DNA of 64,000 nucleotides, taken from assembly GCA_950295325.1 (NCBI GenBank), contig OX485803.1:47383554-47447553 (forward strand), written 5' to 3'. The DNA is from Polytrichum commune. Its lineage: Eukaryota; Streptophyta; Polytrichopsida; Polytrichales; Polytrichaceae. Of this stretch, positions 35,237 through 45,956 are shown piece after piece (the first letter of the stretch is position 1; each line of letters opens with the position of its first letter). The notes beneath the pieces are model-generated. The model saw only the letters and a list, made by a program, of their open reading frames with translations, made no database searches and was not told where the DNA came from. Position numbers and translations under genes: made by a program.

Positions 35237-35350
35237 GAGTTTTAAGCTTTTGCTTGATTTTTGAGCTCTGCAACACAATTCTTACATGCATGTAATTACA
35301 TGTAAGAATTGTGTTGCGGAGCTCAAAAATCAAGCAAAAGCTTAAAACTC
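35237..35350. repeat. Near-perfect 52-bp-arm hairpin
   Basis: Two arms of 52 bp, beginning GAGTTTTAAGCTTTTGC and ending with its complement, are separated by a 10-bp loop, with one mismatch seen (CTCTG against CGGAG). A second small palindrome (CTTACACATATGTGTAAG) follows at about 35349..35366. A 24-bp direct repeat with TTCTCTTTCATGAAAAGAAAG lies just upstream (about 35115..35168). A hairpin RNA or a small foldback transposon are both possible. Confidence 0.8.
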
Positions 35351-35390
35351 TTACACATATGTGTAAGAGTTGTGACACTTTAATGTCAAA

Positions 35391-35641
35391 TGCAAGAAGT
35401 CCGTGAAAGAATGTTCTATCTTTAATTAGGTAGGTAACTTCCTTCTAGGTCTAGATCTAGCTAGAATGCAGTCACCTACCTAATTAACTACTAATTAAGG
35501 TAGAAGAGAGACATTACATGCATTCATCCAACATAAATGCACTAAAATAGAAAATACTCAATGGCAAGGAAGTCCGTGAAAGAATGTTCTATCTTTAATT
35601 AGGTAGGTGACTTCCTTCTAGATCTAGATCTAGCTAGAAGA
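35391..35641. repeat. Direct repeat pair of about 75 bp
   Basis: The block AAGTCCGTGAAAGAATGTTC...CTAGATCTAGCTAGAA occurs at about 35397..35466 and again at 35570..35639 with few changes. The spacer contains an inverted match to the AATTAGGTAGGTGAC part of the block. Confidence 0.75.
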
Positions 35642-35649
35642 TGTACAAA

Positions 35650-36060
35650 AGTAAACAATAAATAAAAACAGTAAATAAAAACAGTAAGTAAAAACAGTTA
35701 ATACAAACCGTAAGTAAAAACAGTAAGTAAAAATTGTAAATAAAAACAGTAAATACAAACAGTAAGTAAAAACAGTTAATACAAACCGTAAGTAAAAACA
35801 GTAAGTAAAAATAGTAAATACAAACAGTAAGTAAAAACAGTAAATAAAAACCGTAAGTAAAAACAGTATATAAAACAGTAAATACAAATAGTAAATACAA
35901 ATAGTAAATACAAACAGTTAACACAAACCGTAAGTAAAAACAATTTATAAAAACAATAGGTAAAATAGTAAATAAAAACAGTAAATAAAAACAGTAAATA
36001 AAAACGGTAAATAGTATGTCGTATATAGAAGAGAGTAAACTATACATAGTAAATAGTATA
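35650..36060. repeat. Minisatellite (AAAACAGTAAAT-type, 12-bp units)
   Basis: More than 25 imperfect copies of a 12-bp unit alternate AAAACAGTAAGT, ACAAACAGTAAA and AAATAGTAAATA. The open frames on the - strand (aromatic- and Leu-rich, up to 137 codons) are products of this repeat and are not genes. The motif is the reverse complement of the CACTA-internal array at 3838..4245. Confidence 0.85.
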
Positions 36061-36149
36061 CCATATACCGTATATTGTATATTGTATACAGTAAATAAAA
36101 GCTAAAGAGTAACTTGGGGCCTCTATATACAAATTTTTTAAATACTCCA

Positions 36150-36330
36150 TATATATCATGTGAGGAGTGTTGGCTTAGTGGCTAAGGCCTCTACGCGGGA
36201 GCCAAAAGGTCCAAGGATCAAACCCCCTTGGCTCCCACTCTTGGCTAAGCTTAACTTGGTAGGTAGGTGGCTAGGCACTTGGGAGTAGGTGCTTGTAGAT
36301 CCCTAGGCTCGGGATGTGAGGAGCGGAATT
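36150..36330 (+). mobile_element. tRNA-derived SINE-like unit, copy 2
   Basis: An A-box match TGGCTTAGTGG (36171..36181) is followed by a B-box-like GGATCAAACCC (36215..36225), then a SINE-like body with a GTAGGTAGGTGGCTAGG segment. Similarity to the - strand of the CACTA-internal unit (3595..3790) includes the ACTCCATATATATCATGTG sequence before the A box, and both have the same kind of minisatellite just upstream. No target duplication found. Confidence 0.6.
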
Positions 36331-36339
36331 ACTAATGGA

Positions 36340-37559
36340 TATCTCTGTTAAGGAGATATATTATACATTAACGTATCTTTGGAATTCTCCCATAATCATA
36401 AATTATCACGGCGATCAAGATCATTAATTACCACGGCCGTCAAAATCATTAATTATTGTCGCAGTCAAAGGTCTTAAACCACGAGACATTTCTGACACTC
36501 ATGTGTTAAAAAATAGCACAGGTCCAGGATGACAGCTTGTCTACACTGGCTGCAAATTCAATGACATGTGTGTTGGTCACTTAATAGTGTTAAAACACTA
36601 TCCTTTTTGTGTTCGAAAGAACCATGTTTCCTTCTAGTGAACCCACTAGCTACTAGGAAACATGGTTCTAGAATACACCTCCCATTTGACACATGTGGTC
36701 ACTACTCACTAGCATATGACCCTATTGACAAGAATCAAATGCAATCTATGCCAATTGTAGATAATACTCAACACTTGTCAATGGGGTCATGTGTTAATGA
36801 CATTAAATGTGCTACTCTCATTCATTTTGATATTTTTATCCATTATTGGAATGTGGAAACATTTCCTAAATGACGTGCGTGGGTTGCTATCAAATAAACT
36901 CCCTATATATGAGAAGTTTATAAAGAAAACAAATGTACATGTACTAACAGTAGGCTAGAAAACGGACTCTGGTATTTATACTAAGCTTTTCATTTTAGTG
37001 TGATAAATGCCTCCACGACATATACAAAATATAAATCATGATTTAAATAAGCCTTTTGTACATATTCAATCCACTTTCACTTTTCAATGAGAAAGTTACT
37101 AAACGTTTTTTCATCAATAGGATGTAACTCAATGATTTGATCAAACAAACAAAGACAAGAGCATAATAACTTAGACAAATTTTGAAGAACGAAACGCAAG
37201 AGAACCAACAAACGCTCCAAGACCCTCCACTTTGTAAAACCTAGAACTCACATGCATACCCAAACAAAAATGGATATGGTAACTATTTGGAACCATCAAC
37301 ATATGACAACAATGAAGACAACAAGATGAAACTAACATATCTATTGTCAATCATTTCTCTAAAGCTTAGCCCCCCCCCCCTTTTATACATTTACCATTAC
37401 TTCAAAAGTTTATTAGCCTTTTTAAATGTACACACTTTAGAGAAAATAATACCTCTCCTTTATGTATATTATGTATGTTGTGTTTAAAATAATACCCCTT
37501 TCTACACTCATGTTAAATCGTATGTGGTATGAAGAGTCCAACCCTCTGGATCTTAGGTT
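36340..37559. other. Non-coding stretch with short inverted repeats
   Basis: No gene is recognised. Two inverted repeats stand out: GAACCATGTTTCCT with its complement (36618..36666), and CATATGACCCTATTGACAAG with a matching CTTGTCAATGGGGTCATGTG (about 36715..36793). Together they suggest a decayed foldback element at about 36540..36900. A C10 run lies near 37370. Confidence 0.4.
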
Positions 37560-37845
37560 TGCTTTTCCAAGTTTGTTCCTTGTAAGGATCGTGAATACGT
37601 CCAAAAATGTCGCTTTAGGAAAAACGGAGTCCGGTGGGCCAAGGTTCTACCGGATGATGCTAGAGAGATACCCAAAGTTCAAGGAAAAGGTTGGCGGTTT
37701 GATTCCTGGCTGTGAATTCTCCTCTCTACTTGACGAAAAAACTTGCCAAGTGGTCAACTACCTCTTGTGCTTTGGCACTGGCTTATCAACCTCCTCTCTC
37801 AAACAAAAAAGAAAAAAAGAAATTTTTACCGAAAAAGTAGGGTAG
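37560..37845 (+). pseudogene. Frameshifted coding remnant of unknown repeat protein
   Basis: One frame reads VALGKTESGGPRFYRMMLER and onwards to SSLLDEK with normal amino-acid composition. At a run of six A residues near 37735..37741 the sensible reading shifts to a frame giving LAKWSTTSCALALA. I have the impression of similar repeated sequences in other plant genomes but cannot name a family or function. The frameshift indicates a pseudogene. Confidence 0.35.
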
Positions 37846-38039
37846 ACCAACCTCAGAATTCTTTTACCTTTGGCCCACCACTGATAAAACTCGAATTTTT
37901 CAAAACTGGCATTTTCAATAATTGATTGCATGCGTGTGACCCGCATGCACGTGCATGCCCTTTGAAACTTCAAAGTGTGTTGAAATAGAATCATTTAAAC
38001 CTAGTACTCACCTAAAATAACATTATTCATATCCATGGA

Positions 38040-38156
38040 TAACAATGTTATGTGGGACTGACAATATTCCCCATAATATTTTCCACATTTACTCTGAATG
38101 TGGGGAATCTCTAGGAATATTTCATAAATTATTGTCAATCCCACATAACATTGTTA
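38040..38156. repeat. 117-bp hairpin with 26-bp arms
   Basis: TAACAATGTTATGTGGGACT at the left is matched by its inverse at 38131..38156 with one difference, and further inner pairing is visible (CCACATT with GAATGTGG). The size and shape are compatible with a miniature foldback element or a small-RNA hairpin precursor. Nothing decides between these. Confidence 0.6.
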
Positions 38157-38339
38157 AGGATCTGAATAATGTTATGAACTTACTACCCCATTCCAAAATG
38201 AAAAGAATAAAAACAATTGACTTAATTTTTTTATTTTGGTACAAATTGAAAAATCAATTGCAAGAAAGGGCCACAACACAACCACCATGGGCAACCAAGG
38301 CCACCCGGGAGAGATCAAGAAATAAAACCCATCTGAGGT

Positions 38340-39990
38340 CTAACCTTCCAAGACTGTGACCACTAAGTTACTCTGGGTCACAATGAGGCCTTTGACCCCC
38401 CAAGTCGAGTCAAACTTGTTAAGAACATTTTGGTAAGCAACGTCCAAGGTTTTTTCTAAATCCGAAAGAGTCCGTTTCCACGCAATCCTACCATAATCTT
38501 GCAAGGCGTCCCAAATGACTTGACGTGTTTTCTCGACATGCCATTGCAAAGTATTCCGTTGGCGCCAAATGATCCACGGAATACCACTCCTCAAGAAAAA
38601 CCAAATTCAGTTGAATCTTTTCAACACCTTGCACAAAGTTTGATAAAAAAGGCATTGCATCATGAAAAAATATTTTCGCAGGCCAAGGTTCCCTCTTTTG
38701 GCAAGGAGTTGCCACATGATGTTAACGGCATACCGCCACCTTTGTTGAGCAAGAGGGCGACTAAAGAACCTATGTTCCACCGATTCCAATGACTATGGGC
38801 CGCAGTGGGGGCAACATTTGTTAATATCCGTTGAGATTTTCCAACATTTGCCAATCATCAATCGCACAACCTTATGGATGACTGATGAGAGAAAGGTAGC
38901 CTCTTTTTGTGCCTTAGCTTTGTGCTATATGATATTCCATTTAGGGGAAGTGGAGGGGGGAATTTAATTCTGCCACTTATGCATAATGGATTTCTTGAGA
39001 GCCTTTTGCTTAGTAATCCACTTCCTCCCCTCCTTCGCTGAATACGCGCAAAATGGAGTAATCTCATGCCACCACCAACGAGCAGGGTCAAAGAATAGTT
39101 GATTGATTTTTCCATAGAACAAATTGAATTGGGTTTTGTTGCTGCCTCTTGTGAGGTTGTCCACCCTGACACGTGCCATCCAACTTGAGAAAGGCAATTG
39201 GTGGTGTTGCATTCTTATTGTTTGGTTTCACCTCTATCAGGGTAAAGTATTGCGAACCAACAATAGATTTAAGGAATGTGCTCATGAACTCAACGTTAAA
39301 TTGAACTTGGCCAGGGTTAGATTCCTTGAGGTAGCCCGCACTAACCACCCATTCTAGTAATGCATCCTTCAAGTTCCTATAAAGGCCAACCCATTCCTCA
39401 GACGTGACCTGAGCGTCTTGTTGGTTGAGCATCTTGTCACGGAAAGATCCGTAGAATTCTAAAACTTTAACCAAGAAATCATGGTAAATCTCTTCGAGGG
39501 AAAATTTAGTTTCGTCCTCCTCCTAGTTCAAGAGTTCATATATCCGGGGTCCCAGATATCCTAGAAGTACCTCAATCCTTTCCTATACAAGATATTGGCC
39601 CACTCATGGTAATGCCAAAAAAAAAGACCTTGGTATTCCATCCCCCACCAAAGATTGAGTTGTAGAATATTCTTTAAAATTGAGGGAGAGAGGTATGTGA
39701 CTGTACTCACCATCACTTTTCAAGATTGAGTGATTGATGCCAAACTTGAGAACCACCTTTGGTAGAGAAATTTGGGGAGAACAACCACAAGGAAGAGGGA
39801 CCCCATGGACTGTGGTGACATGGTTGCAGTTGTGTGATGCGATGCCTTAGGATAATTTGGACGTTTGACTTGTTGGGAAGTAGAGCTTGAGTAATCCATT
39901 TGCTCACAAAGGCTCTCAAGGGGGGGGGGGGGGGAAGAAAAAGAAAAGAAAAAACTTAATACTTCTTTGGTAAGATGACTTTGCAAAATT
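38340..39990 (-). pseudogene. LINE 3' part (RT C-terminal and zinc-binding region), degenerate
   Basis: The - strand frames give pieces typical of the end of plant LINE ORF2. In order (descending coordinates): GGSQVWHQSLN near 39740; VGLYRNLKDALLEWVVSAGY near 39380; FYGKINQLFFDPARWWWHE then YSAKEGRKWITKQKA near 39110..39010; EHRFFSRPLAQQRWRYAV near 38770; and WIIWRQRNTLQWHVEKTRQV near 38570. The EHRFF...W block corresponds to the zf-RVT-like region found after RT in many plant LINEs. Frame changes and stops show decay. This LINE is different in composition and sequence from the A/C-rich LINE pieces at 17462 and 46970. RT core motifs were not found. Confidence 0.65.
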
Positions 39991-41342
39991 ACAAACTCAA
40001 TTTCATGAAGATTCCAAGCTATTTCATGAACCTTTCAACTAATATTACCAAAGTATTCTATCAATTTCACGAACCTTTTAGATTAGTTCACAATTCTTCT
40101 CAACTGACTTGGCATGTGGCACACCTCAATTTCATGATAGTGAGTCTTTACCTCTAACAACTTCATGTATATTCCAAACCAATTTCATAAATCTTTTTGC
40201 ATAACTGTGTGGTTTTTGTATTCTCAATTTCTTGTCTCCTTGTTCTGCATTCTTTGCCTTCTCATTGTTCATTTGTCTCTCTTTGTTATGTGTTTGCCTC
40301 GAAGCCTCTAGCCTTGATGTCAATTTTTCTTTGGTCTTCCATTACAATACTTCAAAGCTAGAAGCAAGCACTGCCGGTTCTTCCCCGACCTTTGATTATT
40401 ATACATTAACGATGATGTACAAGCAACCATTGTAGACATGGTCCAAGGTTAAGAGAGGTCAATGAAAATTTTGGTCGAGCTAAGTCAAGGGGAGCGGTTA
40501 GAAGAATCTTATACATGATGTACCATCCTTTGTGAAGTGAAGTTATACAAGTCATGAAATTGGTTTTGTGAAGTTGTGCGTACATAGATACCACATCATG
40601 AAATCGTCCAGAACATGTAGGGAAATTGGTGGCAAGGTCAAGTTAAATTGGTTGTGTCTATACAGTGAACTTGGTTCATGATTTCAATGAAATTGGTAGC
40701 TACAGTTAATCGGTTTGTGAAATCGTGAAAATTGAGTTAGCACTTCCCCGAATTCATCTCACCAAAGGAAGAAGTTGGGAAGATCCCCAAAGCAGAGAAA
40801 GGGAACGACCGGTTTGACCCAGCAACCCTAACTGACAACCCCCACTTGGGAGAACCAAGGAATCTCCACAGGAACCGCAACAGCCTCTGCAAGACACCCC
40901 CACACGGCCCAAAATTCATCAATTCATTCACCAAATCAATCACCATTAAACTACAGACAAGACAGAGTTGGACTGAGGCTGACTTGAGGATCTCCAATTT
41001 CCAACTCAGTGAACAGCAAGGCGGCTGCTGACTTACTGACGCAATTCTTGCACACTTAAAGCCTTGCAGGAGGTCACTCCGCCAGCACCAACAGCAAGGC
41101 AGGAGCCACATTCGGTGGACTGCGGGATGAGTGCTGGTCGTCCATCCACAGGGAGGATTGGTCATTTGGGAATCCATAAGTGGGAAGCTGATAATATATC
41201 TGAGGTAAGATTGAGCTCACTCAGGCTGCCATTCCCCAACCCTTTCCAAGCTCTGACCAATCATCGGCAACTGTAATCTGTAGCTGTACTAGTACTTGTT
41301 CTAGTACGTATTAAGTGCTGGTGTTAGTTAGTAGTGATACTG
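39991..41342. other. Intergenic region upstream of the dehydrogenase, with scattered CAATTTCATGAA words
   Basis: No gene is called. Between 40000 and 40160 CAATTTCATGAA-like words recur, and inverted counterparts (TGAAATTG, GTGAAATCGTGAAAATTGAG) occur at 40550..40740, so a decayed foldback element is possible. A G12 run is at about 39920..39932. The ORF on the - strand at 40737..41177 has no recognisable features. Confidence 0.35.
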
Positions 41343-41349
41343 TATAAAG
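41343..41349 (+). promoter_or_regulatory. TATA-like box for the dehydrogenase gene
   Basis: TATAAAG lies about 212 bp upstream of the start codon at 41561, leaving room for a 5' leader of roughly 180 bp. It is the best TATA match near the gene. This is motif evidence only. Confidence 0.4.
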
Positions 41350-41560
41350 TCTTCGGTTTGCCAGATGCAAGCCTTCTTATAAGTAGTGTGTGTTTTCAAG
41401 GCTCTGAATCTTTAAGGACAAGGAGAGGGAGCAGCTCTGCTGGGCGCCTGAGAAAACAGTTATCGGAGTCCGCAGGAGATTCAAGTTGGTGGTTGCTGGA
41501 GCCTGCAGGAGATTCTAGATTCGTTTTGTGAAGGATTTAGAAAGATTTGGACTTGGGAAG

Positions 41561-44500
41561 ATGGGAGGCACTGTGAGTTACTTCGCGGGATCGGCAGGCC
41601 CAAATGGGTTTGGCTCAGCCTCCACGGCTGAAGATGTCACTCGGGGGCTCAACCTTGAGAAACTCACAATCATAATCACAGGTGGGTAAATACCAGCAGC
41701 TACATCCAGATTCGTTCCAAATTGGAAAATTTCCATAGTTACCTTTCAGGGTGCATACTTAGTTTCATACATTAGGTGTCTGCCTTCGAGTCGGTCTCGT
41801 TGTAAGAATTTCTGAGAAGATTCTTACAAAATTGGGGCTTCGCTCAAAATAGCCCTCAGTCTGTGTTTAAATCTTGTGTGAGACAATAGCCTTACATAGA
41901 TGGGTTGTTTGTTGCAAGTATAATTTAGGTTATGGGTTTTTGAGAATGATGATGAGAGGTGGATTAATTCTGGGTGAGCAGGTGCGACCTCGGGGATTGG
42001 ATTCGAGGCGGCGAAGGCGCTCGCAGAGAGAGGAGCCAGGATTGTGATGCCTTCATTAACTATGAAGGAGGGCGAAGAGGCCAAGGCCAAGATTGTGGCC
42101 TTGACTCCCAAAGCACGCATTGTGGTCATGAAATTGGACCTGAGTGACCTCAACTCCGTGCGGAATTTTGCCACTGAATTCAAGCAAAGCAAACTCCCCC
42201 TCAACGTCCTCATGTGAGTCATTTCTTAACTCTTTCTATCTGCTGCCCCTTGAGTCCAAATTCCCTTGACAATCAATATATGATATTTATAGCCTGAATG
42301 GGTGAAGCAGAAATCTTAAGAGGAAACTCCAAGTAAGTAGTACCGAGTCCGTCTGCGAAAGCTATAACCAATCGCTCACTCAAGAGCATAAGGGTTATGA
42401 GAACTCGCCACATTGTTTTATGAGACTTTAGTTACGAGCTGATCGGTTATGTCCGATAAACAGCTCGAGAGGTCCAAGTGACTCGCCGTTTCCGCAGCTC
42501 GTCATCCTCTCTCAATGGTTATCTAGTCTGTAAATTGCCTTGCTATAGTTGAATTGGTCTACCATGTGCATCTAGTATGTGATGCAAAGAAGATAGATAA
42601 ATCTCACTTTCAACTTCAGATCTTGAATTTTGAGCGAGGTCAAGGAGATCAAGTTCTTCTTCAACGCGTCTGGTATCTCCTTCAAGCCTACTTCTCATTA
42701 ACTAGGTTGAGTGAAGGTTGAGTTACCCAATGCCTCATAGTTCTCTCCCAAGCCGGAACTTGAGTGGATCCCGGCATGTGGAATGTCTAATTAAGGCAAG
42801 CTAGACCCTCAAGCACCCTCAAGATCAAATTATTCTAAGCTTGTGATGAACTCTCCTTATTCCCCTTGATATCGGCCTTGAGCATGGCGGCCATTTTACA
42901 AGTCTTGCTCAAACTAACAGCGGCAACAGCGTAAAGCTTGCATGTAGATTGGTCAAATTGAGAGCTTCAACCTAGGTAGCATCCTTACGGAGCCCACATG
43001 GAATTTCTACGACAAGCTCTCGGTCATTTGTCCTAAACTCGCTCAAGATCAGATTCCTAAGTCATATCATGAAGGTTCCACTTAGATATCTCGACAGTTC
43101 ATCGAGGTCTCGTCTTGTGCCCAAAGTCAATGGGCTTTCAATCACTTTCACCATGGCCACCTTACACTTGCGCAAACTAACCTAGAGCATGATCAGCATT
43201 GGTCAAGCTCTCCATAACAGTCTGAGCTTTAATTTAATTATATGGCTGGACAACTAATGTGAATGTTTACACCTTGATTATAATGTGCAGGAACAATGCT
43301 GGGCTAAGCTTGAACGATGCTCCCCGCCAGACTAAAGACGGCTTGGAGATGATGTTTGCAGTCAACTTCATAGGTGAATACTTTAGCACTTTCTCCCTCA
43401 AACACTCAAAGCCCAAGTGGGACCCAAATATTTCTAAGATTATCATTGTGGCAGCTGACTCATCAAAATTGCGAAATTGCTCAGGTCACTACGCACTCAC
43501 CAATTTGTTGCTCGACACCATGAGGTCAACAGCCAAAGACAGTGGAGTCCAAGGCCGCATCATCATCGTGTCGGGAGGGGCCTACGCCAAATTCACCCCA
43601 CCAGGTGGCATCGTCTTCGAGCAGTTGGTGGGTTCCAAAAAGTAAGCTTCACAATTCAGCCTCTCAAAAGTTCGAGCAACATACTAAACATCCTTACTAT
43701 AATATTTGATTTACCTTAAGAGCCAGCTAGGCACGAGGGAATTATCGCATACAGACGTACCTCTCATTCATTACAACATAAAAGTCTAACCCTTTATAAG
43801 TTTGTGGCTGATTCATGTCTAGCACACCTCTCTTTAATGCTTGGGGTTTTTGAAGCTACTTCCGGTGTCAAATCAAATAGAAAATGTAATCTTCAAGCTA
43901 CATATTATTTCAGGGTTTTATGTTGGATGAATGAGAGGTATGCTCATATGCAATTATTACCTCTCGTCAACAATCAGTTGTGGAGCATTCATATTTGTAG
44001 GTGCAATAATGATGAAATGATTTCAAGCCACCTGGATAATCTTACGAGTAGGGTTTGTTGTGGTTGTTGGAATGCAGTCCCTACTATGGGTTGACAGGCT
44101 ACTCACAATCGAAACTTGCCTGCATTTACCATTGCCTAGAGCTTTCTAGGCAACTTGAGGTAAAGCTTTCTAAGCTTCCTGATATTATCCATTTAGATTT
44201 TATATGTGACCGATTTGAAGTGCTCTGCAACAAGACTTTCAACCCATACCCGGTCTCTCGTCCAAGTAGAGAGCGACTCCTTGTGTTCATAATATCCACC
44301 CATAGAGCATTTCATTCACAACTTTCAGATCCCATCCATGAGGAGACCCGTTATGTCCCATAAACAGAGAATGTTTTTATGTAGAAAGAATTTCCCAATG
44401 TTTTTTTAACACGCACAGTTAAGAGCATTTTATTCATAAATTCCAGTATTTTGTCCATGAGCAAACCGGTCATGTTCCATAAACAAATTGAGTAAGGTAA

Positions 44501-45956
44501 TGAAACACCTATATTTGATTGGTGTGTGATTTAATGAGGATCGAAGAACAAACATCATGAAGACTTGAAAAAGATTGGACTATGGTTTCAAATTTTAGAA
44601 ACTACTTTACACTCAATAGGAACACAATTGAGACCTATATATTCAATTTAGGAATCAACAAACATGTACTTTCCAATAAACATAACTAAATCAAGAGAAG
44701 TCAATTACTTTTATTCTGATCGGAGCTCATCATCCACTCTCCTCTTGGCGGTTATCTAGTCCTTAGGATGTTGACAATAGAATTTGCAAACCAGCCAGCT
44801 CAAGTGCTTACAATCTGTCTATCTGCCTGCTACAGAAAGAAGGAGCCAACATTACTGCAAACACGCTCCACCCAGGCGCCATCAGGACTGGACTCGTCCA
44901 CATGGAGGGAATCAAGGGCTTCATCTCTGGTAATAAACACCTTCTTACATTTCAAAAACTTAATTCTAGCAGACTAATTAACCCTCATATTTTGAGCTTG
45001 CCCATTGAGGGACTCTTCTCATTGGCTGAGGGTGCAATGCCCATAATTTATTATTGATGAAGGCTTGTGTTGCAACTCTGCACCGTACCAATGGGGTTGG
45101 GACGGAGGTGTGTACTAAGATGGGACTAATAAGATTTGTGTCTTGGTGTTGTGTTGCAGACAACTTGCCCAACTTCCTCTTCAAAACACCCGAACAGGTA
45201 CGATGCTTATCCAACGCGTAATAGTTACTAAACTCAACTTTCTTAGGTGGTAGGAGGCAATCACCCTTATTAGACAACTTTTACATTAGAACCCAAAAAT
45301 TGCTTGTCTCCACTCCACATATTGCATCAACAAAGAGGGACAAATTTTGAGGTCGAATCCACTCTTCAACTAAAACCTCACCTTGTATGAAAACCGATTT
45401 TGTTTTGTAGTTGTCATGTTTGATGTTGGACACGAATCACAACCACTTGTCAAGTAGTTGTGTGTAAACAACCCTTCAGCCCATGCTCCTTCTCTGTTTC
45501 AAATCAAATATGTCCATAATATTATCTATAGTATATTAACCTTCCTGCATCCACTGGATATACATGGACTAGCTAACCCGTGAGGACAACCATTTGGGCG
45601 CCATCTTCTCTAGGTCTTCCGATCGTGGAGTCTACTACTTAGATTGAGAAGGGAGGGTGAGGATCAGGCCTAAAGAAGTCATCGTCTCCTACAATCCTAG
45701 AAAATAACCTCATGCGCCAATTGGATGTGTAAGAAATTTGAACAATATCTGTTCCAAATACCTAACAACATTGTTCGGGCCAAATTCTCAGGGTGCAGCA
45801 ACACAAGTGTTTCTCGCAGTGCATCCCATGGCTGAAGGCGTGACTGGCAAATACTACGCTGACTGCAACGAGTATTTCTTGGAGGGGGAAGCTCATAACA
45901 CCGAGTTGCTCAAAAAGACCTTGAAGTGGGCAGATGAATGGATCAGCACCCACTAA
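41561..45956 (+). CDS. Short-chain dehydrogenase/reductase, retinol-dehydrogenase/TIC32-like, 8 exons
   Basis: Exons by splice signals and conservation: 41561..41681, 41982..42213, 43291..43373, 43485..43641, 44078..44159, 44836..44929, 45160..45197, 45792..45956. The total is 972 nt, 323 residues, a usual length for this family. It is expected to be an NAD(P)-dependent oxidoreductase with a Rossmann fold. Motifs: TGATSGIG at 40-47 (cofactor binding), NNAG at 119-122, catalytic Ser175 in IIIVSGG, YSQSK with Tyr206 and Lys210, and LHPGAI around 236-241. The C-terminal QGAATQVFL...GKYYADCNE matches the group that includes the chloroplast protein TIC32. The substrate is not deducible. Odd points: PSL at 64-66 where relatives have an Arg-Asn pair, and intron 3 (43374..43484), which is stop-free and in frame. 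Intron 4 contains a MITE. Confidence 0.88.
43374..43484 (+). other. Intron 3 of the dehydrogenase, in-frame and stop-free
   Basis: This 111-bp segment has a GTGAAT donor and a TTGCTCAG acceptor. Removing it joins VNFIG directly to HYALTNLLLDTM, which agrees with the family. Left in, it adds 37 codons without a stop, so retention would produce a longer protein rather than a truncated one. The split is supported by homology. Confidence 0.75.
43760..43938. mobile_element. Stowaway-like MITE, copy 2, in intron 4
   Basis: Inverted ends CCTCTCATTCAT...ACAACATAAAAG and, from the other side, CCTCTCATTCATCCAACATA are flanked by TA (43758..43759 and 43939..43940). 179 bp without coding capacity, related to the element at 31561..31745. 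It lies wholly within intron 4 (43642..44077), so it does not alter the protein. Confidence 0.7.

Noticed and set aside
35630-36047. Long - strand ORFs (85 and 137 codons) rich in Tyr, Phe, Leu
   Set aside because: They are direct translations of the 12-bp minisatellite; all frames of the repeat lack stops.
35650-36060. CRISPR-like array
   Set aside because: Units are contiguous 12-bp tandem copies without unique spacers, in a plant nuclear context.
40737-41177. 146-codon - strand ORF upstream of the dehydrogenase
   Set aside because: It overlaps the likely promoter, is rich in Cys/Trp/Pro by chance composition and has no family pattern.
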